The notes: generated by a model from the sequence alone, not told the origin. 64,000 bases of DNA from Nautilus pompilius (GCA_018389105.1 JACATO010001433.1:575501-639500), one strand, 5' to 3'; shown: positions 11,513 through 24,713, counted from the first letter of the stretch. Translations and numbers: made by a program.

Positions 11513-13229
11513 CCCTTTTCTACCCCCCCCCCGGGCACCCGTAGCCTTAACTTAAAGAGACGATTGATTAAATTTACCTCCAAATTATTTTCGCACTTCA
11601 TATTAGAAATGTGCTTCAGTATATGTGCTAAATTTGGACATCTGTCGACCGTTGAAACCTCTCTGTGGTTACGTACACATAGGAAATCGTCTGGCTGCGA
11701 GCGACTTTAATCCCACGGATTCGTCCTTACTATATCACACGACGTGTACAGGACTCGAGTTCGCTTGTCAAGACTCTGAGTCGGTCCTTTATGGACTCCA
11801 GCTCGAGGGCTATAGAATCCTGTGTATTTACATCTTTCTTCCTCTTTTCCCTACATCTCGGGTTCGTCTCTCGCAGTTACCCAGCTTATTCTTGTAATAT
11901 TAGTCTGGGTGCGTGTGCAGCAAGCTGTAATAGCTTCCTTCCTCGTTGTGGTGCGTAACATCAATTTAGATTAAACTAAATTGTGCCAAGATCGAATCCT
12001 TTAAAGAAGTGGGAAATTACTCCTAACGTTCGGCACTTTTCCATACTCTAGCAGCCATCATTGAGATGAATGTAATGTAGTTACTGCCTTGGTGCATCTG
12101 TACTGTACAAGGCAGTTTTCAGGGAGCCGGGCTCACCTCATAGGCCTGACTGTAAACGGAATTAGTACGTTAGCAATTGTCATTCCGGTAATCGACAACT
12201 CTGGTAGATTTCCCAGAGCCACAGCGACGAGCAGAGGGTCGTGTGGTACGTTATTTAACAAACATGGCTGCCAAGCCCGTGAACCCTGTGCTAACTAAGC
12301 AGGTGCGTGTAGCGTTCGGAACTCGATATTGTATGTCTTCTGAACATAGCGGTTGAATTAGTTGCTCGATCAGCTAGAAGAAGGAAGTGCGCCGCTGCCG
12401 ATGGAGCATAAGATGATTGTACTCACGCTCCTGGCTTCCGTCGGACCGAGCAATCAGGGCGTCGTCGACACGAAAGGCGATCGAGTCGACCAGGTCGCCG
12501 CTCCATCGTGATAACTCAGCTGGGTCGTGTGTGTGTGTGTGTGTGGGAGGCCGAGATAATTAGGGAACAGCGCTGTTTTCCGGTGAAGTGGGAGGGACCG
12601 CTTTTGGACGAGCGACACGACGATGACGCCGAGTCTCTGGCGATCAAGGAAGATATTCAAACCTCTCCCCCCAACTCGAGTATGCTAACTGATAACAGAC
12701 AGGTTATAAAATAGGGTGAACGGTCGGCAGTAAATTCGGCGAGGTGTTTGTTTGGTAAGCTGGGGCGGGGCGGATGGAATACCCCCGGATTGCGGACTGG
12801 GGGAACCAGTGGGCGGGCCCGCTCCGGCTCGGTGATCGTCTCAGCGAAGAGGCCGGCCGGGACTCGGCTCCCACGTAGAGATAACGACCCTAACAAGCCG
12901 GGCAGGAGAGGAATTTCTCTTTTTGTCGTAAAGGGAAATTTCTGAGCGAAGACCCCGTGTTTAGAAAAAAACAGTAAAAGAGAAGCAGACCACGTGATGA
13001 AGTAATGGATTTCCTCCTCCTCCTCCTCCCCCAACAACAAAAAAGAGACGGTCGGTTAAACAATAATAGATGCCGGACGACAACAGTATCCAAGAGGACA
13101 CCGACCGCCCCTTCTAGCCTTTTATTCGCATCCCTCTGTGAAGACAATGGCGCACACATCGTAACAGACACCTTTCTGGCGCCTTACTGAACCATTAACA
13201 AAAAACTGGATCTGATTCTTTGTAGCAGT
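11509..13229. other. Intergenic, no supported gene
   Basis: Moderately GC-rich, with a short (GT)8 near 12528-12543. Open frames of 60-127 codons here (12657-13040, 12748-12945) lack splice borders, recognised motifs or protein-like composition. Confidence 0.4.
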
Positions 13230-13487
13230 GGCAAGGGTAGAAGATCTGGCGTATGGAAGACCGATCCGCCAATGGCAAGGGTAGAAGATCTGGCGTATGG
13301 AAGACCGATCCGCCAATGGCAAGGGCAGAAGATCTGGCGTATGGAAGACCGATCCGCCAATGACAAGGGTAGAAGATCTGGCGTATGGAAGACCGATCCG
13401 CCAATGGCAAGGGTAGAAGATCTGGCGTATGGAAGACCGATCCGCCAATGGCAAGGGCAGAAGATCTGGCGTATGGAAGACCGATCG
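13230..13487. repeat. 44-bp minisatellite, about 5.9 copies
   Basis: Tandem units start at 13230, 13274, 13318, 13362, 13406 and 13450, each exactly 44 bases and beginning ggcaagggtagaagatctgg. Copies differ only at a few sites (gggtag versus gggcag; one unit starts gacaag). The last copy breaks at ccgatc. Because 44 is not a multiple of 3, an open frame passes through all three phases in successive units on both strands, giving several overlapping repetitive frames that are not genes. Confidence 0.96.
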
Positions 13488-13559
13488 TGACGAGACAAAC
13501 AGGTTGACTGACCTACACACGCACACACACAAAACTATAACCAAATAAAAAGAACAAAG

Positions 13560-14145
13560 GACCTTTCTTTCAAGGAAGAATATTTATTGTATTATAGAAG
13601 TTCAATGATGTCAACTAGAAACGCGAGATCAGTTATTCAGTCTTCGAGTTAAGCTGTGAGAACTCTTGATCTTTGTCTTTTATTTCTAAAGATAGTACAT
13701 TCTTTTCCTTTAAGTCCCACACTCTCGTGAAAACTTTCTCTGAGCTTAACCACCGGACACTGGAATGGTACGGCACATCGGTGTGGCTGGCATCTATTTC
13801 TTTAAGTAAAGACACAGATTGTCGATGGTTCACACCTCTTGCACGTATTAAATTAGCAAGTTTTAGAACAGTATACTTAACATGTGATTCGTGTTTAAGA
13901 CGTTTTTTTTTTCTTTACAGAAAACCTCCTAATGAATTATGCAGTGGAAAAAAAAAACAGCATTTCTCAGTCGGGACAACTTTCCTTTGCTGTATCTTAA
14001 ATTCTTCTAAAAAAAACATTCGAGTCTTACCAGTTAAATCAGGCGCTCCATCCGTGGTTACACTGGCCAGTTTATAGAGCTGGACAGTTCGCGATACTCT
14101 GTCGTAGAGGCCCTCGCCCTTTGCTATCCTTCTCATTCGTTCCAT
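13560..14145 (-). mobile_element. Decayed hAT-type transposase fragment (DUF4371/GTF2IRD2-like)
   Basis: Two minus-strand fragments, 13915-14145 and 13633-13900, match successive parts of the hAT-derived transposase found in GTF2IRD2/SCAND3-like proteins. These are SVTTDGAPDLTGK (the usual TTDGAP..G motif) and, after a break, NHRQSVSLLKEID followed by VRWLSSEKVFTRVWDLKE (the usual VRWLSRG.VL..). A stop and a T-rich insertion near 13900 separate them, and the zinc-finger and dimerisation ends were not found. It is a dead remnant of about 0.5 kb lying just after the 44-bp minisatellite. Confidence 0.8.
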
Positions 14146-17100
14146 GGAAAGTAATTCAGTAATAATTTCAAACTAGTCATTCACCCCTCATACAAATATT
14201 AATAACTGATCTGCCACCGCCATCCAGCGTCATGGAAAAAGAGAACCGCATTTGTTGAAAGTCAATGTTTAACCCTTCTACTCCCTTGTTCTGCATAAGC
14301 CTGCTTTCAGAAGTTGTTTGTCATGATTGCCGACACACTACTTCAGCTAAAACGGTTTATCGTGATTTACGATTCCATATGCCAACAGCAAAAGTTGCTT
14401 GAGTTGCAGTCAATTGCACCTTGATCCGATAAGAAAACACACTTTGTTGTTTTGGTAACAGCGGTACCAGTTCTTCAGCCTTTCTGTTCTCGCATCTGGA
14501 GACAAGTCAGCCCAGGAACTTCCAGGCTTTGAAGTAAAGTTGCCTTCCCAACTGCAATCCTCGAACACAGAAGTCGCAGGTGACAAATCAGACAGCCGGC
14601 TTGTCAAAGTCTGTAATAATAATAATAAAGGGGGGTATTATTTCCCAGTCCAATCCTTATTAAGAAACTCTGAATTCACCCTGGTTTTCTCTCTGTTTGC
14701 GCAACCATTTCACGAAGATAAATATTCGCACTTAACGAAAAAGACTGGCGGACGGGATTTGTCCTCTGTGGCCACTCGGATAATCTCACAGCCGTCCAGA
14801 GCCGCCTCGATCTCAGACAGCATCACCGACTCCTCTCGCCTCCCGTTTCCATGCCCCCCACCGACTGCTTGACCGAAGTTAGGTAAGCGCTTACCTAAAA
14901 ACTCTCGTCTTTCCAAATTTTGAAGTCAATAGGCCCCAGTTAACCATTACGGCGTTCCATACTGTTATTGCTTAGTGTCCTGGTTAAGCAACTCAATTCG
15001 CGGAATCGAAACTGGCCGCCACCGTTTTCCTCCACCCCCTGCTTCTATAAATATTCCAGACGCCAGCAAGTCGAGCGCCACTTGCTCACGGTGGCCTGGA
15101 TCGTCGACGCGGACAATGGACGGGAAGACGGCGTGGTCGAAGGAGACGCTGCCAGGGTTAATCCTGTGATCCCGCCAGCCTGACTTAAGCCATGTCAGTA
15201 ATATATAGATGCTTCTGCTGTGAATGAAGTCGTGCATAGCTTCACGTGTCAATAACTGTAGAACCGCGGCCCTTAAATCGTTTAACCCTAACCCCACCAG
15301 TGCTTACACTTTAGGAACTATTAAATAATAGAGCAACTATTTTTCTGTTTAATAAAACATGCTTTTAAAACCACAACGTACGTTATTTATTCCTTCGCAC
15401 GTGTGCGCCCTTAAGAAGATTAACATGTCATAATTTTACCATCACCATCACTTTCGCACAGTTTGCCCGTGTATGGGACTATATGGTCTCAGTTTACGGT
15501 TCACAAACTTCCTGCCCGCTGTTGTAGCATATTATAAACCGCAATATGGCTGTGTACAGAGTTTAACTAGCGCGAAGATCATCCTGATGTTTACCCGCAT
15601 GTGGCTGCGCAGAAGCCATTGGTGCCTTTATAAATTGGTCGCGTTGTTCTTTGAATTTTTGGAAACCCTCCTTGAAAAGCGGAACTGCTTCATTACACCG
15701 CGTTGATAAATCTTGGGTTCTGCAGTTTTTTTTTTGTTTGTTTCTAAAATGGCAGTTGCATACTCTGGGATGTACGCTTGGCTCTTTATCGTGCCGTCTT
15801 TCCTACTTATTAAAATATAGAAGTTATTAGAATTGCAAGTTCTGAGACTTTACATAATTTAGGGATCCAACCCTTTCCATTCCTTGGGAGCTAGAAGAAT
15901 TTTTAAAAAATAGTTTGGCCGGGGCCTTAAGTTAAAAGCTGTACCACTTGACTCTATCCAAATAGGATGGTAAAATATCATATTTCTTTACCTTATAAAG
16001 GAAACCCAGCGGAGGCACTTCTCTTTCTTTGGAATCTTACAGTATTTGGAAAACCGAAAAAAATTATAATATACGTGTGTGAGAACTAGGACAGAGACTG
16101 TTTCTCGTAGAGAGAGAGAGAGAGAGATGGGAAGACAGAGAGAGAGAGAGAGGCCATCGTGGCCCTCTCCGTCCGCTTCTCTGTCTGTGTCGGTAAGCAG
16201 TCGAATTGGCTGGGAACCGCAGCACGGGCAAACTTAATCTTCAGGTGGAGCGATGCTGGTTTTCATTTTATTGAGCTAATACGTGGACCTTTATTAATAA
16301 ATAATGTCATTCTTCAAGGCGGGTGGGGAAACACCCTTATTCACGAGATGCGTTCCGCAGTGCAACATTTTAAGGCAAAACTAATCTTATTTTTGAGGCA
16401 GATCTGCGCATTTTCCTTTTCCTCGGAGTGACGAAGAGCAGTAAAACTCTTGGCGGTTTTGCACGAAGAGTTCTGTCGTCATTTTAAAGACTTAAAAAAA
16501 AAATGGAATGGAATTCACCTGCGAATTTGATCTTTCAGTTATGGTGTCGAAGAGGCTCCAGAAAACCTCTCTGATTTGCAGGATAGTTGTACGCAGAGAG
16601 AGAGAGAGAGAGAGAGATGGAGAGAGAGAGATAGAGAGAGAGGTCTAATTCCTGGAACTGCGCCGAATTTTGGAAATTATTGAGCGATTTAATGTTTTGC
16701 AACCTGAAAGGCTTTGGAATGAAGACGTTGGAATATCTGGCTTCACACACACAGGGGCGGAGAAAGCTTCCTCGCTAAGGAAGAGAAACGAAGCAGAGTT
16801 AAGAGGCTGGATATCGGATTAGCATTTGGCTGCAGTGTCGCGTGCTGCCGCCCCCCCCGCCGAGGTTAATCCGAATATTGAGAAAACTCTTCCGCGATCT
16901 TACGCATTGATGTCGATGGTTACTGATATCCGTGTGATTCTTGTGCTGTATTTTATTTGTTTGCTTTACGTTTGAAGAATAAAATACTTTTTAAAACGAA
17001 CTTTTCACTTCAAAATTCCTGCATCGGCACGCAGACTGTTATCCGGGCTGCTGAGGTGCTGAGAACTTGCTTATGTGTTGATGAAGAATGTGACTCAATT

Positions 17101-19419
17101 AAAGGGAAGATCTGCGTGTTTTCTATTGACTAGTAGTCGTTTACTTAAGTAAGAAAGTGTAATAGATTTTTAAAAAATATATTTAATTGATGATATAAAA
17201 ATCAGATTAATTTTAATACAAAAGTATGTTTATATATGTATTAAAGAAATTTAGTTGCTGTGTTTCTTGTTAGTTTCTAATTGTTTTAAAATTCTATATA
17301 ATAAAAGTGTTATTGTCGGCGTGGTTAACTAATCCTTCCCTGCTTTACGTTAGTTACTATTCATCTATTCAGAAATAACGGATATTTTACAATGTATCAG
17401 AGGTTGTGAAAGTAAATTATGATAAAAAAAATAGAAAAAGAAATTTCGTTTATTCAGAATAAAAGTGGCAGAATAATAATTATTATTACAGATTATTTGA
17501 TGTCCAAAATAAGCAAACTGAATTATGTGAGACCTGGCATTTACCTGTTTGGAATTTTAAAAAGATTAGAAATTCGAAAGATGGCATAAGGAGTTTGCTT
17601 AATTTCTTCATAAGTTTATCTCCAGACAAACAGATTTAGGAATACAGAAGGTATGGCTTACCCAGCACCCATTCGCAGGTCGCTGTAATTCTATAGAACC
17701 TTATGCAGTTCACGTTGAGATGCCAGTGTGTGACTGATGGAGGTCTTTTCAAAATGAAATGAAATATAAGCAATAAAAATCAGAGAACGGCCTAAAATAG
17801 ACAAGGCCCGTAATCCATGGCAGTCCGGATTGCGAGAAAATGCACCGTTTCAGTGAAGGTTTTCGAAATTTTTCGGGAAAGAGCATATGCTTTCAGATCC
17901 CAGTAGCATTGTTCTTTCCTGCACTTGTTTGAGTTTTGTGCCCTACTTCCTGGCAGGGTATCCCCTGGATCGGACCAATACGGAGTAATCTAGATCGGTC
18001 CACGACACAAAATCTCCTCGAATCATTGCAAAACAGGGCAGAAGCTCTGCAACGGGTGACTCGATCCAGCTGTAACGAGAACAAGTTCGTCCTGATGTCT
18101 ATCGCGAAACTATCATAATTGTAGTCAGGGCATGCCACTCAATTACCACAGCAGAGCCCCCGTGCAAGAATAACGTTTATTTCTGTGGATTGTATTGTTT
18201 CAGTCTTGAAGAATGCTTTGTTTACAGATGCTGGATTGCAGAGACGTGTGTCATGGTCGGCGGATCATGTTCGTCTTATTTTAATTAATTCTTGAAAATC
18301 TCTATAAATAATTGAAAAGCTTCGATGTTAGACGTCGACAAATTAGATCCGAGCGAATTAACAGATATATAGATGTTTCTCTTGAATGAACTAAGTTTAA
18401 AGGTTATTTTTCGGTACTCAGTCGGGTATCTTTTCTACCTTTAATCATCTGAATCAGGGTCAGAAAATATTGTGTATATTTTTAATTCAATAATAAAGAA
18501 TATTCTGGAAATTTTTCAGTTCATTCCATTTTTACATTCGAAACTTACGGTTTATCATTTACCAATACAATTTATATAAATTTGAAAACGACCTCCCAAG
18601 AACCGTGGGCCATCCAGAAAATTTCGGAACCATATATTATCAGTTATTCGTACAGTCTGGTGATACTGCGAATAAATTATCCTTCTTGGTACAGTGGTGA
18701 TGGGAGAGGACATTGCTTCGTGTCGGGCTGAGTATCGTGGAGCAATCCGTCGCTCTTTTGGAAGCCAGCATCCACTGATGCGACATTTAGAAACGGAACG
18801 GGAAGTTGATGTCGATTTAATGTAAAAACTAACCTCGAGAGCTGACCGGAAGTTTTGTTGGACCCCGGTTTTCGATCATGTCACCTACCGCCAAAGCCAA
18901 CGGAATCGCCCATTGAGAGTGATATTAAAGAGAACACGGCTAGTTACCTTGTTTGATTGATTTCTATACCATGTTTGTTGTTTGTTTCAGGGAAAAAAGC
19001 TCGCACTGTCGTACATCGGGTGATCCACTTTGTCGGGGTGCTTCATTTCGAAAATGCACGCCTTTTTGTCAGACGTAAGCAATAACTGTTTTCTTTCATG
19101 GGAATAATTTGTAAACGATAAGTGTCTGTAAAGAGGAAACGGTCCCATACTTTGTGCCAGAACCTCTTCTAACAAGCTCCGGTAGCTCTTCTGCGCCGTG
19201 CCCCTCTTTGACGAAGAGCGGATTCATCATCCAATCAAAGACCCCGTGTTTGCCTCCTCTTGCGCATCAGGCACGCCTCATTAAGACTCGGCAAAGATTT
19301 GATGAAAGAAGCCACGTGAGCGCCGTCCGCCCGACCGCTGGAGTGCGAAGGGCAGATTTTGTTTGCGTCGTCTTTGCTCAACCACCTGAGCTTGTTCATC
19401 TCAACTGGCTACATCTCAG
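14146..19419. other. Intergenic, no supported gene
   Basis: Contains short GA arrays at 16111-16153 and 16594-16642 and AT-rich stretches around 17160-17520. A 110-codon minus frame at 14965-15297 and a 60-codon plus frame at 17936-18118 are open, but neither has splice support or a recognised motif. Confidence 0.4.
16594..16642. repeat. (GA)n microsatellite
   Basis: GA dinucleotides with single interruptions. A similar array lies at 16111-16153. Confidence 0.85.
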
Positions 19420-19492
19420 AGCGCACTGTCAGGGCTGCAGCGACGCATTCATGCATCTTCTGGGGGGGGAAAAGAAGCCCAGAAAAACGCCA
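19420..19492 (+). CDS. Candidate upstream exon of family locus C (weak)
   Basis: A 73-base exon could run from the acceptor ctacatctcag to the strong donor cca|gtaagt at 19493. Read in phase 0 it encodes SALSGLQRRIHASSGGGKEA and a further QKNA, leaving one base. This is exactly the phase needed by the central exon at 24714, and the join would give ...QKNAMNDIEIHVDEM. The evidence is only the donor quality and phase match across 5.2 kb of intron holding several dead transposons. It could easily be chance. Confidence 0.2.
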
Positions 19493-21049
19493 GTAAGTAT
19501 ATTTTATGTATTTTTAACATTTATATTGGTTTGTGAATATTGCGAGAGAATATTTGTATACTGCTTATAAAGATTGGTTTTTAAAAATATATATTTATTT
19601 ATGTGTGTGTGTGATTATAGGTAAACGATGGGCGGCAACCGTGACGAAGAGCTTCTTTCCATATCTACTTCCAATATTATGAACATTTTTGCTATTTCAT
19701 TTGAAACTCTGACCTGTCGATGTATTTCTTCTTGTCGAAGGTATGAGTACTGTGCATTGTCTACGGTCTGTCAGTATAACTCGGAGAAAGCTTGGATGTT
19801 TGCCAGATGGTAGTGTGTGTTTGTGTCATACGTTTCTCCGATTACCAGGGATGCGGAAGGAGATTAGAGACCGTATGCTTGCATACTGGATGGTTTGCGC
19901 GGCTGCTTCCTAGCAATGGAGACCATGAATGAAGGCCGCTACTGGAAGAATTCTCGTTGAAGAAAATCTGGGTGTGTATCCGGCCGGTGAGGAAGTAGTG
20001 GCAGCAAATGCTTCAAAATTCCTTAAGTTTCTGAAGCATGTTAGGTGAAGGTGCCTGTGGAAGAGAGATCACGCTGAAGCAGAATATGGATGCGGGTGAA
20101 AAATGGCATTGCGATATGAGATGCTGGTTTTGCGTTTGCTTCGACTCCCAACAGATACTGATTTGTTATACCACAGTAAATTTATTAGTTTTTTATTGAA
20201 AGACCATGTGACAGGACGCCTCTGCTAGTACTGTGAGAATATGGCACAATTACACTAATAATAAAGGAAATTTTCGTTGGTAAGCTAACGATCAACCGTC
20301 CGTAACCTTTGTAGACTCCAGGACGGGGATGGACAATCTTGTCGCTATATGGTGCCAACTGATGCCTGGCCGGTGTAGAGTCGGTGCCATCGGCGTTAGT
20401 AGCCGAGCGTGGTCCCTAAGTACCAGTACAAACCAGAACTGGGTGATGCTCCAGCGAGCGGCCAAAGCCAGCTATAGGTAATAATAGATTTACGGAGAAT
20501 TTGTCATGATATTTTGGCACCAAACTCTGCGACAGGAAATAAGAGAATATATATATATATATATAAAATAAGAATTGTTCACGTTTAATATTTATTTATT
20601 TCGAATAAAAGCACGCTACGCTACAGTAGCTGGCTAGGTATGTTAGCCCTACAGAAAATTCGAAAATAACAAAATGAAAAATGGCTGGCAGCTCGTTAAA
20701 ATTCAAAGAAATAGGAAAAGTAGATAATGCGAACCAGCAGTAACAGAAAATGGAAACTTATTTACATTAAGAATGAGAAGTAAACTGAAATATATACCCC
20801 ATACGGGCAAAGTTATCCGTTAATTAAATATTTTTAAAGAAGAATTTTTTTTTTTTACTTTTGAAGATTATAAAAAGGAATCGTTTGTTAATAATGGAAC
20901 CAACATATCTGGCACTCACCCCGCTCGCCGTGGGCGGTGAGAGGATTTGCTAAGAGGCAACAGCCTGGAACGTTTTTATTGTATGTGCAATGTATTTTTA
21001 ATTCAAACATCACAATATACGTAAAACTATTTTCAAAAAAAATTTATTT
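19493..21049. other. Non-coding stretch, no supported gene
   Basis: Short AT repeat near 20550-20564 and scattered stops in all frames. It may be intron of locus C if the exon at 19420 is real. Confidence 0.35.
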
Positions 21050-22740
21050 AATTTCTAAAGGTGGGCACACAAGCTCCCACTTGCTCCAAAATGAATCTGA
21101 TGAGATGTTTGCTGCTGTGCCATTTTCAGCAGATCTTTCATTCTTGACTGGAACTTTGTTGGCTTTAGAGCGACACAAGCAGCGCTCAGTTCGTCTGTAA
21201 GACGGTCTCTTGTATCTGATTTCATAGGTTTCATGGTTGAGGGTAATTGCTCTCAGCGGTATGTTCATCCAAAAAATGACAATTTTCATTGGTTTTAAAA
21301 CAATTAGGTGAACTCTTCCAAACTTTTATAATTTCATTTTCAGCCCCAGTACTATTTTCTATATCTAAACTGAGCTCCGGTGTCTCTAATAGCTTTCTCA
21401 GGTCAGCGAATTTGGTTTTCCAAAATTTAACTTTCCTAAAATTCAGTCATCTGCATCCCTAAATCATTCATATTTATCCACAATAAACCCCGTATCTCCA
21501 ATACTTCATGTTAAATCGTGTCCGAATTTGTGATGAATTCGAATGTTTGTTCCAGTTTCCGAAACTGCTGAAATCTTTTTTTTTGAAATTCTCCAAACTG
21601 AGAAACGAATCACTGTTGAAAATTTGTGTATTGTGCCAGTTTTGTCAACGTTGTTTCCAAGACTTTCTTTTATTTCTTGTTTCAGGAATGGAAAATACTT
21701 TACTTCACTTGAGTCTATATCAAGCTTAAAGATTTTAAGCTTTTTGTTTTTTAAAAATGCATTTAAAATTCCCAGCAAGCTTTTGACAAAAGTTTTTCCA
21801 CGACATTGAAGTTTTGTCTTAATTTAATTCAAACCAAGATTGAGGTCAGTATAAAAAAATCTGGTCACTCAGCCCAGGTGTGGATAATGTTGATTTTTTC
21901 CGATTCCATTAATAACCTGAATTCTATTAAACACTGTACATAGTGTCGAAGTACACGTCCACGGCCAAGCCGTCGAACACTGTTATACATTACCAATCCA
22001 GGACACCGAGAATTAACTTCAGCCAAAAGCATCTTGAACTTTCGATTACTGAGTGAGCGAGAAACGATGAAGTTAGTAATTTTTATAACAATTCCCATTA
22101 CTTGCTCTTTCTCTTTCAGACTGTCCTTGGCGTAGAGAGCTTGTTGATGTACAATACAATGAAATGGTACTTCCTATTTTGGCTCCAAAAGTATTAGGTA
22201 CTCCATCTGTAGCAACTGATATAATTTTAGATTTATCAAATTCAGACATTAACTGAAGAACTGCTTCACAAAGATCTTCACCTTTAGCTTTCCAGAAATT
22301 GCTAGCAACTTTAATAATTCTTCTTTCATCTCATTATCAGATGGATACCTAACTATAACTGCAAGTCTAGCTTCAGAGGTAGCGTCAGTGCTCTCAACTA
22401 AACAAATGGAGAAACACTCGATTTTTAAGATCTATTTGTAATTCATTTGAAATATCATTAACTGTATTCCTACTACCCGGAAAACTGTTTCCAACATTCA
22501 ATAATCTTGCTTTTGTTACTGAAATCATCAAATAATGGCCCGGCACAAGCAAGCATTATTTCTATCAAGTGGTCGCCATCAGACAGTGATTTTTCCATAT
22601 TTGCTGATACATTTGGCGATTTCGTGGCTTGCGGAAACAATGTTAATTTAATTTTTAAGGAATCTATGCATTGAGCTACATCGGTTCACCGGTTTCCGGT
22701 CACCGCGAGAATCACCTCCATTAAGTCGATTTTCGCTGAT
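21050..22740 (-). mobile_element. Decayed hAT-type transposase (DUF4371/ZBED5-SCAND3-like)
   Basis: Minus-strand translation gives collinear pieces of an hAT-derived transposase in several frames. In order: EDLCEAVLQLM, SVATDGVPNTFGAKIG, CIVHQQALYAKDSL, IVIKITNFIVSRSLSNRKFK, LVMYNSVRRLGRGRVL (usual VRWLSRGRVL), then a Phe/Lys-rich region near 21506-21778 and a C-terminal part near 21044-21289. Stops and frame changes break it at several points, so it cannot encode an active enzyme. It covers much more of the transposase than the copy at 13.6-14.1 kb and diverges from it in sequence. Confidence 0.85.
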
Positions 22741-22959
22741 GATTCTTACGTTTTGAGGAAAGAGCTTTTTTTTTTCTTTCTGTGCTTTTACTGTTTTACT
22801 ATCCATTTTTTTGAACGCCAAGTAGACAATACTGCTTCAGATCGATCATTCACGTTTTCATTTAAAAACGCACTAACGTTCGATACAAATCACGTACAAG
22901 GCCGTCGTCACCTTCGTCACCGCTTCCCGGTTGGTCAGCCCCACCCTTTTATTTTTTTT

Positions 22960-23791
22960 TCCCCGCGGATAGAATCAAGAATTTCCTCTTCGATCGGCTC
23001 GCCGTAGGCACGTGCCTCGTCATCCACGTGCGCGTCGTCAGCCAACTGCTGTCGTTCTATCCCCACGGAATCCGCCATCTTGTTGGCCAGAGCGTCAGGG
23101 TGAGAGAACTTTCGAGGCGGCTCTGTCGGTCGAGTTCATCGTCGGCATCCTCGGCAATGACGCGATGAGACCAGTAGTTATCGACTGCGCCGCGTATATG
23201 CATCATGTTGTCGAGAACGCTTGGCTTATTGGCACTTCTCTCCTGAAGAGCGAGAAGATGCTCAATCATTAGGACTTTTCGACGATGTACCTTAAAGGCC
23301 CAGGTGATCCAATGGTCCATGGGCTGCAACTTGCTGGTGGTATAGAAAGTAAAGCGTAATCGCTTTAAGTCCCGGCGCGGTAGTTATTAGTCAGCAGAGC
23401 CGCTTTACGCTTCTCAGCAAGGAATTCGCGGTCAAGTTTCTGAACCCATTTCGCGAACAAGTCGCCGGTCATCCAAATATTACTCTGAGATTCGTATTCG
23501 CCTGGCAATGAAGGCGTCCGAATGCCTTTCAAGCAGCGAGGGTCTAACGACTAACGGAGATAACTCTGCGCGAGCCGTCCATGTTTGTGGCAAGAAGCAA
23601 AGTCAGCCTTTCCTTTGATTTTTTCCGCCCCTGGCACTTTTCGCCTTGGAATTCCATTGTTTTCTTTGGGACGCGCTGCCAGAAAAGTCCGGTCTCATCG
23701 GAATGGTAGATGCCGCTCGGCTTGTATGACTGAAGAATTTTCGGCACCCTATTCTTCTGCCAGGCTTTTACGTCATCGACCTTCGCCGTAG
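22960..23791 (-). mobile_element. Decayed Tigger/pogo transposase (DDE superfamily), cut by a CT array
   Basis: The minus strand reads into the catalytic core of a Tigger/jerky-type transposase. Near 23550-23750 it shows YHSDETGLFWQRVPKKT and GEKCQGRKKSKERLTLLL, the usual (N)ADETGLF and KKSK.R.T.L segments. Near 23440-23510 are pieces resembling WMTGDLFAKWVQKLDREFLA, and near 23100-23320 comes LQPMDHW (usual LQPMDQG). Frameshifts and stops separate these blocks. The N-terminal DNA-binding half is missing: the reading frame runs straight into the CT array at 23792. Confidence 0.85.
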
Positions 23792-23892
23792 CTCTCTCTC
23801 TCTCTCTCCTCTCCCCTCATCTCTCTCTCCTCATCTCTCTCTCTCTCTCTCCATCTCTCTCCTCATCCTCATCTCTCTCTCTCTCATCCTCA

Positions 23893-23949
<57 letters not shown>

Positions 23950-23950
23950 C

Positions 23951-24005
<55 letters not shown>

Positions 24006-24006
24006 C

Positions 24007-24088
<82 letters not shown>
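23792..24088. repeat. (CT)n microsatellite array, 297 bases
   Basis: CT dinucleotides with CATCTC and CCCCATCTC interruptions in a loosely periodic pattern. Arg/Glu-rich minus frames over it are repeat artefacts. It abuts the truncated Tigger relic. Confidence 0.95.
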
Positions 24089-24093
<5 letters not shown>

Positions 24094-24244
24094 ACTGACA
24101 ATCTTCGGACCTTTCGGCATCAGTCACTGATCAATGTACTTTCTCATTCTTTTTTTTTTTTTTGGAGATGGCATCCAAATTAGTATTATCTCGGGGATCT
24201 TATCTGAGAAAAGGAAAACTCTAGTAAATTCTTTCTTTCGTTTT

Positions 24245-24358
24245 TTCTATGTGGGAGGAAAAGCACGCAGCTGGCCGGCTGGCTGGTACCTAGGGGACTC
24301 AGGCCCACAGTCATGGCGGTGTGAAGTAACCCTAACAGCCAAGCCACCGGCCGCCCTT
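24245..24358 (-). mobile_element. tRNA-headed SINE fragment
   Basis: On the minus strand the element begins with a box-A-like TGGCTTGGCTGTTAGGG and a box-B-like GGGCCTGAGTCCCC, as in tRNA-derived SINEs. It ends with CAGCTGCGTGCTTTTCCTCC followed by CACA. That tail resembles the end of the plus-strand element at 31025-31170 (CAGCCGCGTGGGTTTTCTCC then CACA). Similar conserved segments are known from widespread mollusc SINEs; the assignment to a named family is inference. Confidence 0.45.
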
Positions 24359-24713
24359 GCAGGAATCTGCACGGAACCAATAGTTTTGAAGCAGGAAATC
24401 AAACTCTACTTAGGGGGTTCAAACGACTCGGAGTGACAACGGAGCCCGGTTCGTTGGGAGGAAGCTAACCCTTAAACATGCCATCAGAAAGTTGAGAACG
24501 TGAGATTATAAACCTGAAAATCAAAATCGTTTAAAATGTTTATAAACAAACGATAATTTAATGTTTCACTTCGGTAGATTTCCATACAAACGTATTCTGA
24601 GTTAAATCATCTTTATTCAACTTTGTTAGGAGAGCAGACTTTCTCCGGTTGTTCTTGGGCCTGGAACGAGGCGGTTCGTTTTGTAATGCGTATAATTAAC
24701 TTCTTTCTTGAAG

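Noticed and set aside
13122-13544. Overlapping repetitive frames in three phases of the 44-bp minisatellite
   Set aside because: A 44-base unit keeps frames open while shifting phase; no start context, splice sites or motif support a gene.
15570-15720. Protein-like minus frame (NEAVPLFKEGFQKFKEQ...)
   Set aside because: Under 50 codons, no good acceptor or donor; frames this long are expected by chance in 64 kb.
23817-24127. Arg/Glu repetitive frames
   Set aside because: Direct translation of the CT/GA array. The same applies at 28829-29029, 31923-32425 and 51403-51810.
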